From Rheinheimera sp. 1928-s (GTDB taxonomy: Bacteria > Pseudomonadota > Gammaproteobacteria > Enterobacterales > Alteromonadaceae), in contig NZ_JARIXP010000005.1 in assembly GCF_029269265.1 (NCBI RefSeq), positions 500,347 through 538,232 on the forward strand: a DNA stretch of 37,886 bases. Direction: 5' to 3'. Positions 1 to 6,690 of the stretch are shown here, one piece after another (positions within the stretch are counted from its first letter, which is position 1; each line of letters begins with the position of its first letter). Made by a program: the position numbers and the translations under genes. Under the pieces are notes generated by a model. That model was not told the DNA's origin and searched no databases. It saw only the letters and a list, made by a program, of their open reading frames with translations.

Positions 1-1
1 C

Positions 2-211
2 AATAAAGATGAAATTCCTGCTTCAACCCTGATGGATTTTTATGTGGGCTACAGCAAAGACTTGTCATCAAAGGATATGTTTAAAGGCATAGATCTGTCA
101 TTAGTGCTGAACAACCTGACAGACCAAGATTATTTAGCGGGTGGACAGGAAGGCGCTTATTACTTAGGTGCGGAACGCACTGCGACCATCACTTTAAAAC
201 TGGATTTCTAA
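2..211 (+). CDS. TonB-dependent receptor, C-terminal fragment (cut by window start)
   Basis: The frame is open from the first bases and ends at TAA 209-211, giving 69 residues of a protein that begins outside the window. The text contains beta-strand-like alternation, the segment LSLVLNNLTDQDYLAG and a C-terminal phenylalanine (TITLKLDF). The NLTDQDY block followed by a last strand ending in Phe is typical of outer-membrane TonB-dependent receptors, where the terminal Phe is needed for BAM-assisted insertion (family knowledge). The substrate cannot be told from this part. It is followed by a strong intrinsic terminator, so it is the end of its transcription unit. Confidence 0.85.
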   Translation, partial: NKDEIPASTLMDFYVGYSKDLSSKDMFKGIDLSLVLNNLTDQDYLAGGQEGAYYLGAERTATITLKLDF

Positions 212-236
212 GTTAATCCAGAGTGACAAAAGCCAG

Positions 237-268
237 GCCGGAGCCCTCAAAGCTCCGGCTTTTTTATT
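237..268 (+). terminator. Rho-independent terminator of the receptor gene
   Basis: Perfect 8-bp stem GCCGGAGC (237-244) / GCTCCGGC (252-259) with a 7-nt loop, followed by six T (260-265). It lies 25 bases after the receptor stop codon. Confidence 0.9.
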
Positions 269-379
269 GTTATATAGCACCAGCCCGGGGATAGCGCTCG
301 TGCAAAATACCAACAGTTTGGTATTTGGCCGGACTTCTTTTATGCTGGCCAGTAATGGCAGTACGAAAAGCGTAACAGC

Positions 380-1108
380 ATGAAAACCAAACTGTATTTA
401 ATTCCAGGTACTTTGTGTAATGCCAGGCTTTGGTCTGAGCTTGTACCTTACCTTAGCGACTATGAACTGGTGCATTTGCCCATTCCATCAGGATCGGATC
501 CAGACCAATTGGTCGAACACTTAGCATCGGCTTTACCGCCACACAAATCAGCCTTGCTCGGGTTTTCATTAGGCGCTTATTTAGCTTCATTATTAACGGT
601 GCGTTATCCGGAAAAAGTTGCCGGCTTGATGTTGGTGTCTAACAGCCCCGGCCCGCTAAGTACAGAAGAGTTGATTTCACGTCAGCATAGCTTGAAGCTG
701 ATCACTGATTTTGGTTACAAAGGCATAAGTCAGAAAAAAGCTGAAGCCTTACTGGACAGCGCTAAGCTCAGCCCTGATGCAATGCAACATATAGTAAAAA
801 TCATCCGTCAAATGGATGCCGAACTTGGCGAGGATGCGTTAGTAGCTCAGCTGCGTGTAACCTCAGAACGCAGAGATCTAAAAGATGAATTACTTAAGCT
901 GACTTTCCCCATCTATTTTGTTTACAGCGAGCAGGATCCGCTGATTAATAGTAACTGGATGCAGGATTTTATTCTGAGCAGTCAGATATGCAATCAGCAA
1001 TACAGCCAGGTCGTGTTTCATGCAGTGGCAGGTTCTGGCCATATGTTGCCCTTAGAGCAACCTGCTTTACTTAGCCACTCCATAAAGCAATGGCTGAGTG
1101 AGTTATAA
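380..1108 (+). CDS. Alpha/beta hydrolase
   Basis: 242 residues, the usual size of single-domain alpha/beta hydrolases. The nucleophile elbow GFSLG is at residues 61-65 (Ser63). Candidate acid Asp186 sits in the SEQDPL segment and catalytic His221 in GSGHMLPLEQP, both at the expected spacing, so the triad looks complete. An oxyanion-hole-like LIPGTLCNARLW lies at the N-terminus. There is no signal peptide, so it is probably cytoplasmic. Substrate is unknown: this family includes esterases, BioH-like carboxylesterases and thioesterases, and the short cap region does not decide. It is a single gene between a terminator and the yqjD-like cluster. No strong Shine-Dalgarno is obvious before ATG 380, but no better start exists downstream because the first strand begins at residue 4. 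Confidence 0.85.
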   Translation: MKTKLYLIPGTLCNARLWSELVPYLSDYELVHLPIPSGSDPDQLVEHLASALPPHKSALLGFSLGAYLASLLTVRYPEKVAGLMLVSNSPGPLSTEELISRQHSLKLITDFGYKGISQKKAEALLDSAKLSPDAMQHIVKIIRQMDAELGEDALVAQLRVTSERRDLKDELLKLTFPIYFVYSEQDPLINSNWMQDFILSSQICNQQYSQVVFHAVAGSGHMLPLEQPALLSHSIKQWLSEL

Positions 1109-1352
1109 GCGCTTTTATGCAGCCTTGAATCTAAGGCGAACTGCTGTGTAAAAATTACCAGCAACGGGTAACTTCTACAGCCAAGCTACAGGTTCGCAGC
1201 AGATAAAGAATCGACAAAGCACTGTTTTTATTGATTTATATCTATTTGGCACAACCAATGCTTTAATTAATAGGCAAAGAGTACAACGCAAAGAGTAAGA
1301 TGCGAATTGCAGCCATAGCTGCATTTCACAATGTTCATCAAGGAGATTTATT

Positions 1353-1670
1353 ATGGCTACTTCACAAAGTGCAACAGAGAAAGCAAAAAGCAATAGTGCG
1401 TTAAATTCACCTGTGACGGAAAAAGCTATTGAAGCTGCCCATCATGCAGTGGACGCAGTCGCAGAAAAAGCGGCTATAGCTGAAGATACATTACGTAAAA
1501 CAGCAGCGAGCTCTCAGGAAACGCTGACGCACAAACAGGAAGAGATCAAACAGCAACTGCAACTGTCTTACAGTAAAACCCGTGAGTTTGCAGCACAAAA
1601 CCCATTGGCCACTGCAGGCATAGCTTTTGCGGCTGGTGTACTCTTGACCGCTTTGCTACGCCGTAACTAG
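1353..1670 (+). CDS. YqjD/ElaB-like (DUF883) membrane-anchored stress protein
   Basis: 105 residues: a polar, Ala/Glu/Lys-rich helical stretch (about residues 20-80), then one hydrophobic segment (about 82-100, NPLATAGIAFAAGVLLTALL) and a short basic tail RRN. This is the architecture of the YqjD/ElaB/YgaM family, inner-membrane C-tail-anchored proteins reported to bind ribosomes in stationary phase in E. coli (family knowledge; function here is inferred). The start is supported by AAGGAG about 8 bases upstream of ATG. It heads a three-gene cluster with yqjE-like and yqjK-like genes, the same order as E. coli yqjD-yqjE-yqjK. Confidence 0.85.
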   Translation: MATSQSATEKAKSNSALNSPVTEKAIEAAHHAVDAVAEKAAIAEDTLRKTAASSQETLTHKQEEIKQQLQLSYSKTREFAAQNPLATAGIAFAAGVLLTALLRRN

Positions 1671-1706
1671 GATTGCAACTGACGCAGTAACAACGAAGGC
1701 GGATTT

Positions 1707-2204
1707 ATGCAACCTAGCGAAAGTTCTGAAGCACCTGCGCAAAGACCAGGGCAGCCCGAATCCACTCAGGCTGCCCTGACTAAATCAGCAGAGCAAGCCT
1801 TGGATCAGCTGGCTGAAATAGTGGCACTTGGCAATTCAGTCAAGCAAGCTTATGCCAGCCAGCTGAAACTAACAGGGCAAATAGCAACTGCTGAATGGCA
1901 GCTCACAGGCAGAAGCCTGACCATAGCAGCGGCTTTGGTCGTATGCTTTGGCGCTGGCATGATATTACTATGGGGCAGTGTTTTATTGCTGTTAGGGTAT
2001 CTGTTGTTTCAGTTAAGCAGCTCTGTCGTGATCACTGCCACAGCGCTGTTGTTGTTGCAGTTTGCTTTATTGCTGTGGTGTTGGCGCAGTTTAGCCTATG
2101 TGCTGGCACAGGCTGGCTTTTCAAATACCTTGCGGCAATTGCAATTGCTCTTGTTCAGGCCACAGAAGGAAGACACAAATGCTGATCCAACGGCTACTCA
2201 CTAA
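1707..2204 (+). CDS. YqjE-like (phage holin superfamily III/DUF1469) membrane protein
   Basis: 165 residues. The N-terminal part (1-65) is hydrophilic and Gln/Ala-rich; two long hydrophobic segments follow (about 70-100 and 105-135), separated by a few residues, with a charged tail. This two-helix pattern and the position directly after a yqjD-like gene fit the YqjE family, which is grouped with putative holins but is a chromosomal housekeeping membrane protein. It starts 36 bases after the preceding stop and overlaps the next gene by 26 bases, which suggests one transcript and translational coupling. Molecular role unknown. Confidence 0.75.
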   Translation: MQPSESSEAPAQRPGQPESTQAALTKSAEQALDQLAEIVALGNSVKQAYASQLKLTGQIATAEWQLTGRSLTIAAALVVCFGAGMILLWGSVLLLLGYLLFQLSSSVVITATALLLLQFALLLWCWRSLAYVLAQAGFSNTLRQLQLLLFRPQKEDTNADPTATH

Positions 2205-2433
2205 GCAGCAACAGAAGCTGACTGAGCTGACCGCACAAAGCCAGCTACAGCAGCAGTTATTGCTGATAAGAAAACAACAATTATCAGCAGCAGCTTTGGG
2301 TTTTATTGGCTCAACTCCGGGCTTAATGCTGAGTTTTTGCGCTGGTTGCCTGTTTCAGATGCGCCATAACAGCGCCGTGAAAATGATGCGCAGTCTGGTA
2401 GGGTTTCGCTGGATCACAAGACTGATTGGTTAG
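2179..2433 (+). CDS. YqjK-like small protein
   Basis: 84 residues from ATG 2179, preceded by GAAGGA (2165-2170) inside the end of the yqjE-like gene. Longer upstream reading in this frame is only a shadow of that gene, so the internal ATG is chosen. The sequence is a Gln/Leu-rich helix with basic residues (about 1-35), then a moderately hydrophobic stretch (about 36-58). This resembles E. coli YqjK in size and gene order (yqjD-yqjE-yqjK), but similarity is too weak by eye for certainty. The 26-base overlap with the upstream gene supports co-translation. Confidence 0.65.
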   Translation: MLIQRLLTKQQQKLTELTAQSQLQQQLLLIRKQQLSAAALGFIGSTPGLMLSFCAGCLFQMRHNSAVKMMRSLVGFRWITRLIG

Positions 2434-2503
2434 TACAGAGCTGATCTGTGACCTGCTCTGTACTCAAGAAAAACCTGTCACAACATGTTTTTCCAGGCTC
2501 GAG

Positions 2504-3721
2504 TTAAGGCTTACAATTTTGCCGGAACAAGGCGCGTTGTTCCAGCGCTAAATCTGGATAGTCCGTAAATAGTCCGTCTATACCCTGCTTAAACAAAGCC
2601 TGCATTTCATCAGAATAACTGAATTTAGTTTTTTCATCTTTGGGCATTAAATAGTTCGCTTCAGCCCTGAAGGTATAAGGGTGTACTTGTAAACCTTGTT
2701 GCTGGGCCGCTTTGACAAAAGGCTTTAAATTCAGGCTGTGTTTCTGGTAAATACTGCTGCGCCATGGACCTATACCAGCGGCGTAGCTCTGCATAAAGTT
2801 CAGGCCTTTGTCGTTCAGTAAAACAGAATAATCCAGAGGTTTGGACTCTGTGGCTAAAAAGCTGCTGCTGTCTTTATAAATGGACGCTAAATCAGCGCTC
2901 TGCTGCTGATGATAAAACACGTCATAAGGCACAGAAAAACTATCTTTCGGCGGCAAAAAGGCTTTTTCTGTATCTCCTATCAACTGGATCAACGGAATGT
3001 TCAGCGTCAAAGCTGGCATCCACTGATGTTTTAGCTCCAGTAAATTTTGCACTTCAAAAGACTGAATAAAAACCCGGTTTGGTTCGGTAAAACGCAGCTG
3101 CTGTAATTGCTGTACAAGCATTTTGCTGATATCCAGCGCTATGAGGTTTCCTGCTATAGTTTTGCCTTCATAACGAAAATAAGTCGGGTGTTTGGTTTCA
3201 ATATAAAGCCCGACTTTGCGGCCGGTATCGGCCTCAAACTGTTTTACCAGACTCACAATCTCAGCCAGAGTAACAATAGCAAACTTGTCATTGTGCTCTG
3301 CGCCCTGAGGCCTTAACCCAGGTAAAGGTTCGCGGGCTTTCAACTGCTTTATTTCAGCCAGAGTAAAGTCTTCACTAAACCAGCCCGTGATTGGAATGCC
3401 ATCAATACGTTTGGTGGTTTTGCGATCGGCAAACTGCGCTAGTTCAGCCACATTAGTGGTGTGAGTTAAATCATTTTCATGACGGCTGATAAGCTGACCG
3501 TCTTTGGTGGGTACTAAATCGGGCTCGATAAAATCAGCGCCCATCCGCATGGCAAGCATATAAGCTTCCAGCGTATGTTCAGGTAAATGACCACTGGCAC
3601 CACGGTGTGCAATAACTAAAGGAGCAGTAACACAAGCATCTGCGGCAATGGCAACGCCGGATAACAGAGTTAAAGACAACAGGCTCAGAGGCAGCAGGGA
3701 AAAACCTTTTTGTATCAGCAT
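2504..3721 (-). CDS. glpQ: Periplasmic glycerophosphodiester phosphodiesterase
   Basis: 405 residues from ATG 3721. Signal peptide at about 1-27 (basic start, Leu/Ser-rich core, VAIAAD cleavage region), so exported. The GDPD barrel opens with IAHRGASG (His39, Arg40), Glu52, the metal-ligand pair EPD (66-68) and His81 (SRHEN), all characteristic of GlpQ enzymes, which hydrolyse glycerophosphodiesters to glycerol-3-phosphate plus an alcohol using a divalent cation. Length and the PEHTLEAY motif match GlpQ rather than the shorter cytoplasmic UgpQ. A GTG seven codons upstream (3742) is also in frame, but the ATG has AAAAGGTG at better spacing. The 5' region carries a perfect 12-bp tandem repeat that duplicates this ribosome-binding segment. 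Single gene. Confidence 0.9.
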   Translation of the reverse strand: MLIQKGFSLLPLSLLSLTLLSGVAIAADACVTAPLVIAHRGASGHLPEHTLEAYMLAMRMGADFIEPDLVPTKDGQLISRHENDLTHTTNVAELAQFADRKTTKRIDGIPITGWFSEDFTLAEIKQLKAREPLPGLRPQGAEHNDKFAIVTLAEIVSLVKQFEADTGRKVGLYIETKHPTYFRYEGKTIAGNLIALDISKMLVQQLQQLRFTEPNRVFIQSFEVQNLLELKHQWMPALTLNIPLIQLIGDTEKAFLPPKDSFSVPYDVFYHQQQSADLASIYKDSSSFLATESKPLDYSVLLNDKGLNFMQSYAAGIGPWRSSIYQKHSLNLKPFVKAAQQQGLQVHPYTFRAEANYLMPKDEKTKFSYSDEMQALFKQGIDGLFTDYPDLALEQRALFRQNCKP

Positions 3722-3726
3722 ACTAT

Positions 3727-3750
3727 TCACACCTTTTGTCACACCTTTTG
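3727..3750 (-). repeat. Perfect 12-bp tandem repeat carrying the glpQ ribosome-binding site
   Basis: TCACACCTTTTG occurs twice head to tail (3727-3738 and 3739-3750). On the coding strand each unit reads CAAAAGGTGTGA, giving two AAAAGG Shine-Dalgarno-like segments 12 bases apart, one before ATG 3721 and one overlapping the alternative GTG 3742. Confidence 0.8.
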
Positions 3751-3857
3751 CAAAAACTTCATACTAAAACCACAGAATGACAATAGCATGACACAAAATC
3801 CCAGAGCTGGGCTTGCCCTGCCCGTCTGGTGTTAAAAGCTGTACCCTAAAGCTTAGA

Positions 3858-4733
3858 TCAGCGACGCTCCTGCGCCCATAAATATAAGCCGCTGGCCATA
3901 ATAACCCCAGCGCCAATAAGCAGCGATAAGCTTGGAAACAACTGCCATAGCAGAATATCAAAACCTAAACCCCACACCAGCGCAGTGTATTCAAAAGGCG
4001 CAATGACAGAAGCCGGTGCTAAACGAAAAGCTTCAGTAATAAACACCTGACCTATAGCACCACTTAACCCCATCAGCGCTAATAACCACAGATGATCCGA
4101 AGATATCGATACCCAATCAGGATAAGCTAAAGCACCAGCACCAAGACCTATCATGGTCATCAGCCAAAACACCATATTTCCACTGTTGTCAGTGCGGGAT
4201 AATACCCGAACCGTAATAGCAGAAATGGCATAACAAAGCGCTGAAACCAAAGCTGCCAGCGCGCCTAAACTCAACAATTGATCGCCTTCTGGTTTTAGCA
4301 TAAACAGCACCGCCAACATACCAATGCCGATAGCAACCCATTGTCTTAGCTGCACATGCTCACCTAAAAACCAAACCGACATAGCAGTAATCAACAGCGG
4401 CGCTGCAAAAAAGATGGCGTAAGCATCAGCCAGTGATAAGGTTTGAATGGCATACACAAAAGCTGACAACATGACGATGCCAAGCACGGCCCTTAGCAAA
4501 TGCAAAGACCAGCGTGAATTGAGTAAATGCTGCACTCTGTTGGTTGTCACTAACCAGACGACTATTAAGGGCCAGGCAAACAAAGCTCGTAAGCTGGTGA
4601 TTTGCATAGGGCCATAATGTTGCGTCAGTTGCTTCATACAGGCATCCATGGCGCAAAACATGCCAACGGCCAGCAACATACACAGAATTCCCTTAGTCGG
4701 TTGATCGACAGCGGGGTGAAGCAGACTTTTCAT
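3858..4733 (-). CDS. EamA/DMT-family transporter
   Basis: 291 residues with about ten hydrophobic helices arranged as two repeated EamA halves. The beginning (KGILCMLLAVGMFCAMDACMK) and the central GEHV plus RQWVAIGIGMLAVL block are typical of the drug/metabolite transporter superfamily. Predicted inner-membrane exporter of a small metabolite; the substrate cannot be deduced. ATG 4733 is preferred over an in-frame GTG two codons upstream (4739), because AGGTGG then precedes the ATG, an arrangement seen also before the cytochrome b561 gene in this window. It ends about 110 bases beyond the start of glpQ on the same strand, with no obvious terminator between, so the two may be read together. 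Confidence 0.85.
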   Translation of the reverse strand: MKSLLHPAVDQPTKGILCMLLAVGMFCAMDACMKQLTQHYGPMQITSLRALFAWPLIVVWLVTTNRVQHLLNSRWSLHLLRAVLGIVMLSAFVYAIQTLSLADAYAIFFAAPLLITAMSVWFLGEHVQLRQWVAIGIGMLAVLFMLKPEGDQLLSLGALAALVSALCYAISAITVRVLSRTDNSGNMVFWLMTMIGLGAGALAYPDWVSISSDHLWLLALMGLSGAIGQVFITEAFRLAPASVIAPFEYTALVWGLGFDILLWQLFPSLSLLIGAGVIMASGLYLWAQERR

Positions 4734-4849
4734 AACCACCTGATTAATGCAGAAAACAGCGGGCTAGTGTTCAAAAATCCTTAAACTAAAGCAAGTGCAA
4801 AAACAGCAAAGATTAAGCCTGATCTGTAAACACAGTGATTCCAGAGATG

Positions 4850-4878
4850 ATGCCGCTTTTGCGGCGCCAAAGCGGCAT
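4850..4878. other. Perfect 10-bp hairpin of unknown role
   Basis: ATGCCGCTTT (4850-4859) pairs with AAAGCGGCAT (4869-4878) around a 9-nt loop. Neither side has a T tract, so it is not a standard intrinsic terminator. It lies between the EamA gene start and the glycosyltransferase remnant. Confidence 0.5.
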
Positions 4879-4923
4879 ACAGTTTCGTCACAACAGCATG
4901 CTGAATGTAAGGATAATTAGCAG

Positions 4924-5358
4924 CTGTTATCTCTTATCGTCCTTTTCTACAATATCGCCAGCTATTTTCCTCAGTTGCTTGATTCCATCGCAGAGTAACT
5001 GGCAGAGCAGTTTCAGGTGATTCTGATCTGTGATGGTGCCACAAACGCCAGCCTTGAACTGGCACAACAGCATATTTGTAGTTCAGCACGACCAAACTTT
5101 TACCTGTTGTTATGTCAGGTTAATGCAGGTGTCAGCGTGGCAAGAAATACCAGTTTAGCCAAAGCAACAGGCGACTCTATTGGTTTTATCGATGCTGACT
5201 ATATAGTTGGCAGAGTTGGTGTTTTATTGTTTTATATCAAGGTACATAGAGCAAAACAGGCGCACACTCTGCTCCGTTCTTGCCTTACAGCAGAACAGGT
5301 TGTAAAAGCTACAGGTCTTTTACTTAACCAATCCCAGCCTTGTGTACTTTGCGCCTGA
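4924..5358 (+). pseudogene. Broken family-2 glycosyltransferase
   Basis: One frame reads as the N-terminal half of a GT-A glycosyltransferase: LSLIV-FYNIASYFPQLLDSIAE, an in-frame TAA at 4996-4998, then QVILICDGATNASLELA, NAGVSVARNTSLAKATGD and GFIDADY. These match the nucleotide-sugar binding core and the DxD region of GT2 enzymes. The frame is closed upstream by TAG 4918-4920 with no start codon at the expected place. After the DAD motif only about 50 unrelated-looking residues remain before TGA 5358, so acceptor-binding parts are missing, probably by internal deletion. No ribosome-binding site supports the GTG at 5017. I call it a decayed gene with a premature stop, missing start and loss of the 3' half. 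A terminator directly at its end suggests the original 3' end is retained. Confidence 0.75.
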
Positions 5359-5386
5359 CTACACCTCTGTCGTCAGGCGATTTTTT
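5352..5386 (+). terminator. Rho-independent terminator after the glycosyltransferase remnant
   Basis: Perfect 8-bp stem CGCCTGAC (5352-5359) / GTCAGGCG (5372-5379) with a 12-nt loop, followed by A and six T (5381-5386). The stop codon of the remnant lies inside the left arm. Confidence 0.8.
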
Positions 5387-5387
5387 A

Positions 5388-5459
5388 CATTTTACATCCT
5401 TGTAAAATGCCCGTAGGGCCAGCTAAAGCTGTTAAAAATCGCTCCTTACGATTTTTTAA
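5388..5459 (+). repeat. Four-hairpin interspersed repeat, copy 1
   Basis: Four consecutive inverted repeats: ATTTTACA/TGTAAAAT (5389-5408, 4-nt loop TCCT), GCCC/GGGC (5409-5419), CAGCT/AGCTG (5420-5431) and AAAAATCG/CGATTTTT (5434-5456). A second copy with the same order and spacing lies at 33989-34059. In the first stem an A-T pair here is a C-G pair in the other copy, and in the second stem the outer G-C is T-A there, so pairing is kept although the bases changed. Both copies follow an intrinsic terminator on the same strand. No coding potential is seen. Confidence 0.75.
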
Positions 5460-5651
5460 TCCCCTTCTTACTTGAAGCTGTAGCTGCGTTACCTTCGCTC
5501 TTTCGCCCCAGTGTTTTCTAAAACATCCGCTTGGCACGACCTGCTCAATCACGCTTCAATCCAAGTGCACATAGGAAAACTATGCTCCTGGGGTCCCAAT
5601 CACTTGTCGCCTTGCTACAACATCAATTAATTTGGGGGATTTCGATTAGGT
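5460..5651. other. Non-coding stretch with small hairpins, possible further repeat
   Basis: No credible gene. It contains short inverted repeats such as GTTTTCTAAAAC (about 5513-5524) and CATAG/CTATG (about 5570-5584). The last ~60 bases (ending AATTAATTTGGGGGAT) look like recurrent intergenic sequence of related genomes from memory, but no second copy is visible in this window. Together with 5352-5459 it forms a ~300-base gene-free block. Confidence 0.4.
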
Positions 5652-6143
5652 CTATTTTGCTGCTAACGCCTGCTGAATTTCAGCTTCTAAATCTTCTGGT
5701 TTGGTCAGCGGTGCAGCACGTAAAATCGCCTTGCCGTCCCGGCCAATCAGAAATTTAGTGAAGTTCCATTTAATGGATTCTGAGCCTAACAGGCCAGGTT
5801 TTTGCTGTTTCAGATTTTTAAATAGAGGCGAAGCGTCCGGACCGTTTACATCCACTTTGGCGAACATGGGAAAAGACACGCCATAGTTCAGTTCACAAAA
5901 CTCACTGATTTCCGTTTCATTGCCCTGCTCTTGCTTACCAAACTGGTTACAAGGGAAACCTAAAATTTCCAGGCCCTGATCTTTGTATTTCTGATACAGC
6001 TCTTCCAAACCTTTGTATTGCGGCGTAAAACCGCATTTGCTGGCAGTGTTCACAACCAGCAGCACTTTGCCCTGATAATCTTTTAACTCGACCGATTGGC
6101 CTTTGATGTTGGTCACTGCTAAATCAAAAATGGGGTTTGGCAT
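5652..6143 (-). CDS. Glutathione peroxidase family protein
   Basis: 163 residues. The peroxidatic Cys lies in NTASKCGFTPQY (residue 37 from this start), followed by GFPCNQFGKQEQG with the conserved Gln and by KWNFTKFL with the Trp-Asn pair, so the Cys-Gln-Trp-Asn tetrad is complete. These enzymes reduce hydrogen peroxide and organic or lipid hydroperoxides; bacterial Cys-type members (BtuE-like) often use thioredoxin rather than glutathione. Cytoplasmic, no signal peptide. Two ATG codons are adjacent (6146 and 6143); GAGGAG lies 3 bases before the first and 6 before the second, so the second is favoured slightly. A 24-bp palindrome at 6206-6229 sits in its promoter region and suggests control by a peroxide- or OhrR/MarR-type sensor. 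Confidence 0.92.
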   Translation of the reverse strand: MPNPIFDLAVTNIKGQSVELKDYQGKVLLVVNTASKCGFTPQYKGLEELYQKYKDQGLEILGFPCNQFGKQEQGNETEISEFCELNYGVSFPMFAKVDVNGPDASPLFKNLKQQKPGLLGSESIKWNFTKFLIGRDGKAILRAAPLTKPEDLEAEIQQALAAK

Positions 6144-6205
6144 CATGTGCTCCTCTGTAGTTTGGGGTTTCAGTCAAGGCTGAAAGTAAAAACATAATGC
6201 CTAAC

Positions 6206-6229
6206 AATTAAATTGCATGCAATTTAATT
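6206..6229. promoter_or_regulatory. 24-bp perfect palindrome, candidate OhrR/MarR-type operator of the peroxidase gene
   Basis: The left half AATTAAATTGCA (6206-6217) is followed directly by its exact reverse complement (6218-6229). The flanked core CAATTAAATTG resembles known OhrR boxes (TACAATT-AAATTGTA type). On the minus strand TTGCAT inside the palindrome and CATTAT 17 bases further on can serve as -35 and -10 elements of the peroxidase promoter, so a bound repressor would cover the -35. The operator identity is inference; the palindrome itself is seen directly. Confidence 0.6.
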
Positions 6230-6276
6230 TTATAGATGTAGTTGAAGCAAAAAACCGAACAAGACAGCAATCACAG

Positions 6277-6690
6277 TCAGTTCGCAGGTTCGCTGATAAA
6301 GCCTAACTTTAACAAACCCGATTGCTGCACAGCAGCCATGGTTTTGAGTACATGCTCGTAAGGTGCAGCTTTATCACCCCTAATATGTACTTCAGGCTGA
6401 GGCTGTTGTTGCGCCTGCTCCGCCAGTTTTAAATCCAGCACGGCGACTTCAATAGGCAGATCGTCCCAAAATACAGCGCCATCGGCCTTGACCGTTAAAG
6501 TAACAGTTTGAGGTTTAATTTCCTGCTTTTCATTGCTGACCCGAGGTAAATCTACCTTTACGCTGTGAGTCAGCACTGGCACTGTGATAATAAAAATAAT
6601 CAGCAACACCAGCATCACATCGACCAGTGGCGTCATATTAATTTCGCTCATCACTTCATTATCTGAGTCTAAACCTCCACCAAAAGCCAT
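6277..6690 (-). CDS. exbD: ExbD/TolR-family energy-transducing protein
   Basis: 137 residues: short cytoplasmic N-terminus, MSEINMTPLVDVMLVLLIIFIIT transmembrane region (about 14-38, shown here in outline) containing the essential membrane Asp, then a periplasmic domain ending near LKLGFISEP. This is the canonical ExbD/TolR layout. With ExbB it forms the proton-driven motor that energises TonB. ATG 6690 follows the exbB stop directly, and AAAGGAGG lies inside the end of exbB, so translation is coupled. Third gene of tonB-exbB-exbD. TolR is the alternative, but there is no tol-pal context. Confidence 0.9.
   Translation of the reverse strand: MAFGGGLDSDNEVMSEINMTPLVDVMLVLLIIFIITVPVLTHSVKVDLPRVSNEKQEIKPQTVTLTVKADGAVFWDDLPIEVAVLDLKLAEQAQQQPQPEVHIRGDKAAPYEHVLKTMAAVQQSGLLKLGFISEPAN

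Noticed and set aside
2098-2178. N-terminal extension of the YqjK-like protein
   Set aside because: This part overlaps the YqjE-like gene in another frame and has an atypical Cys/His composition; the ATG at 2179 has its own ribosome-binding site.
4835-5020. 61-codon frame MIPEMMPLLRRQ upstream of the glycosyltransferase remnant
   Set aside because: Out of frame with the recognisable GT2 sequence and overlapping it; no ribosome-binding site.
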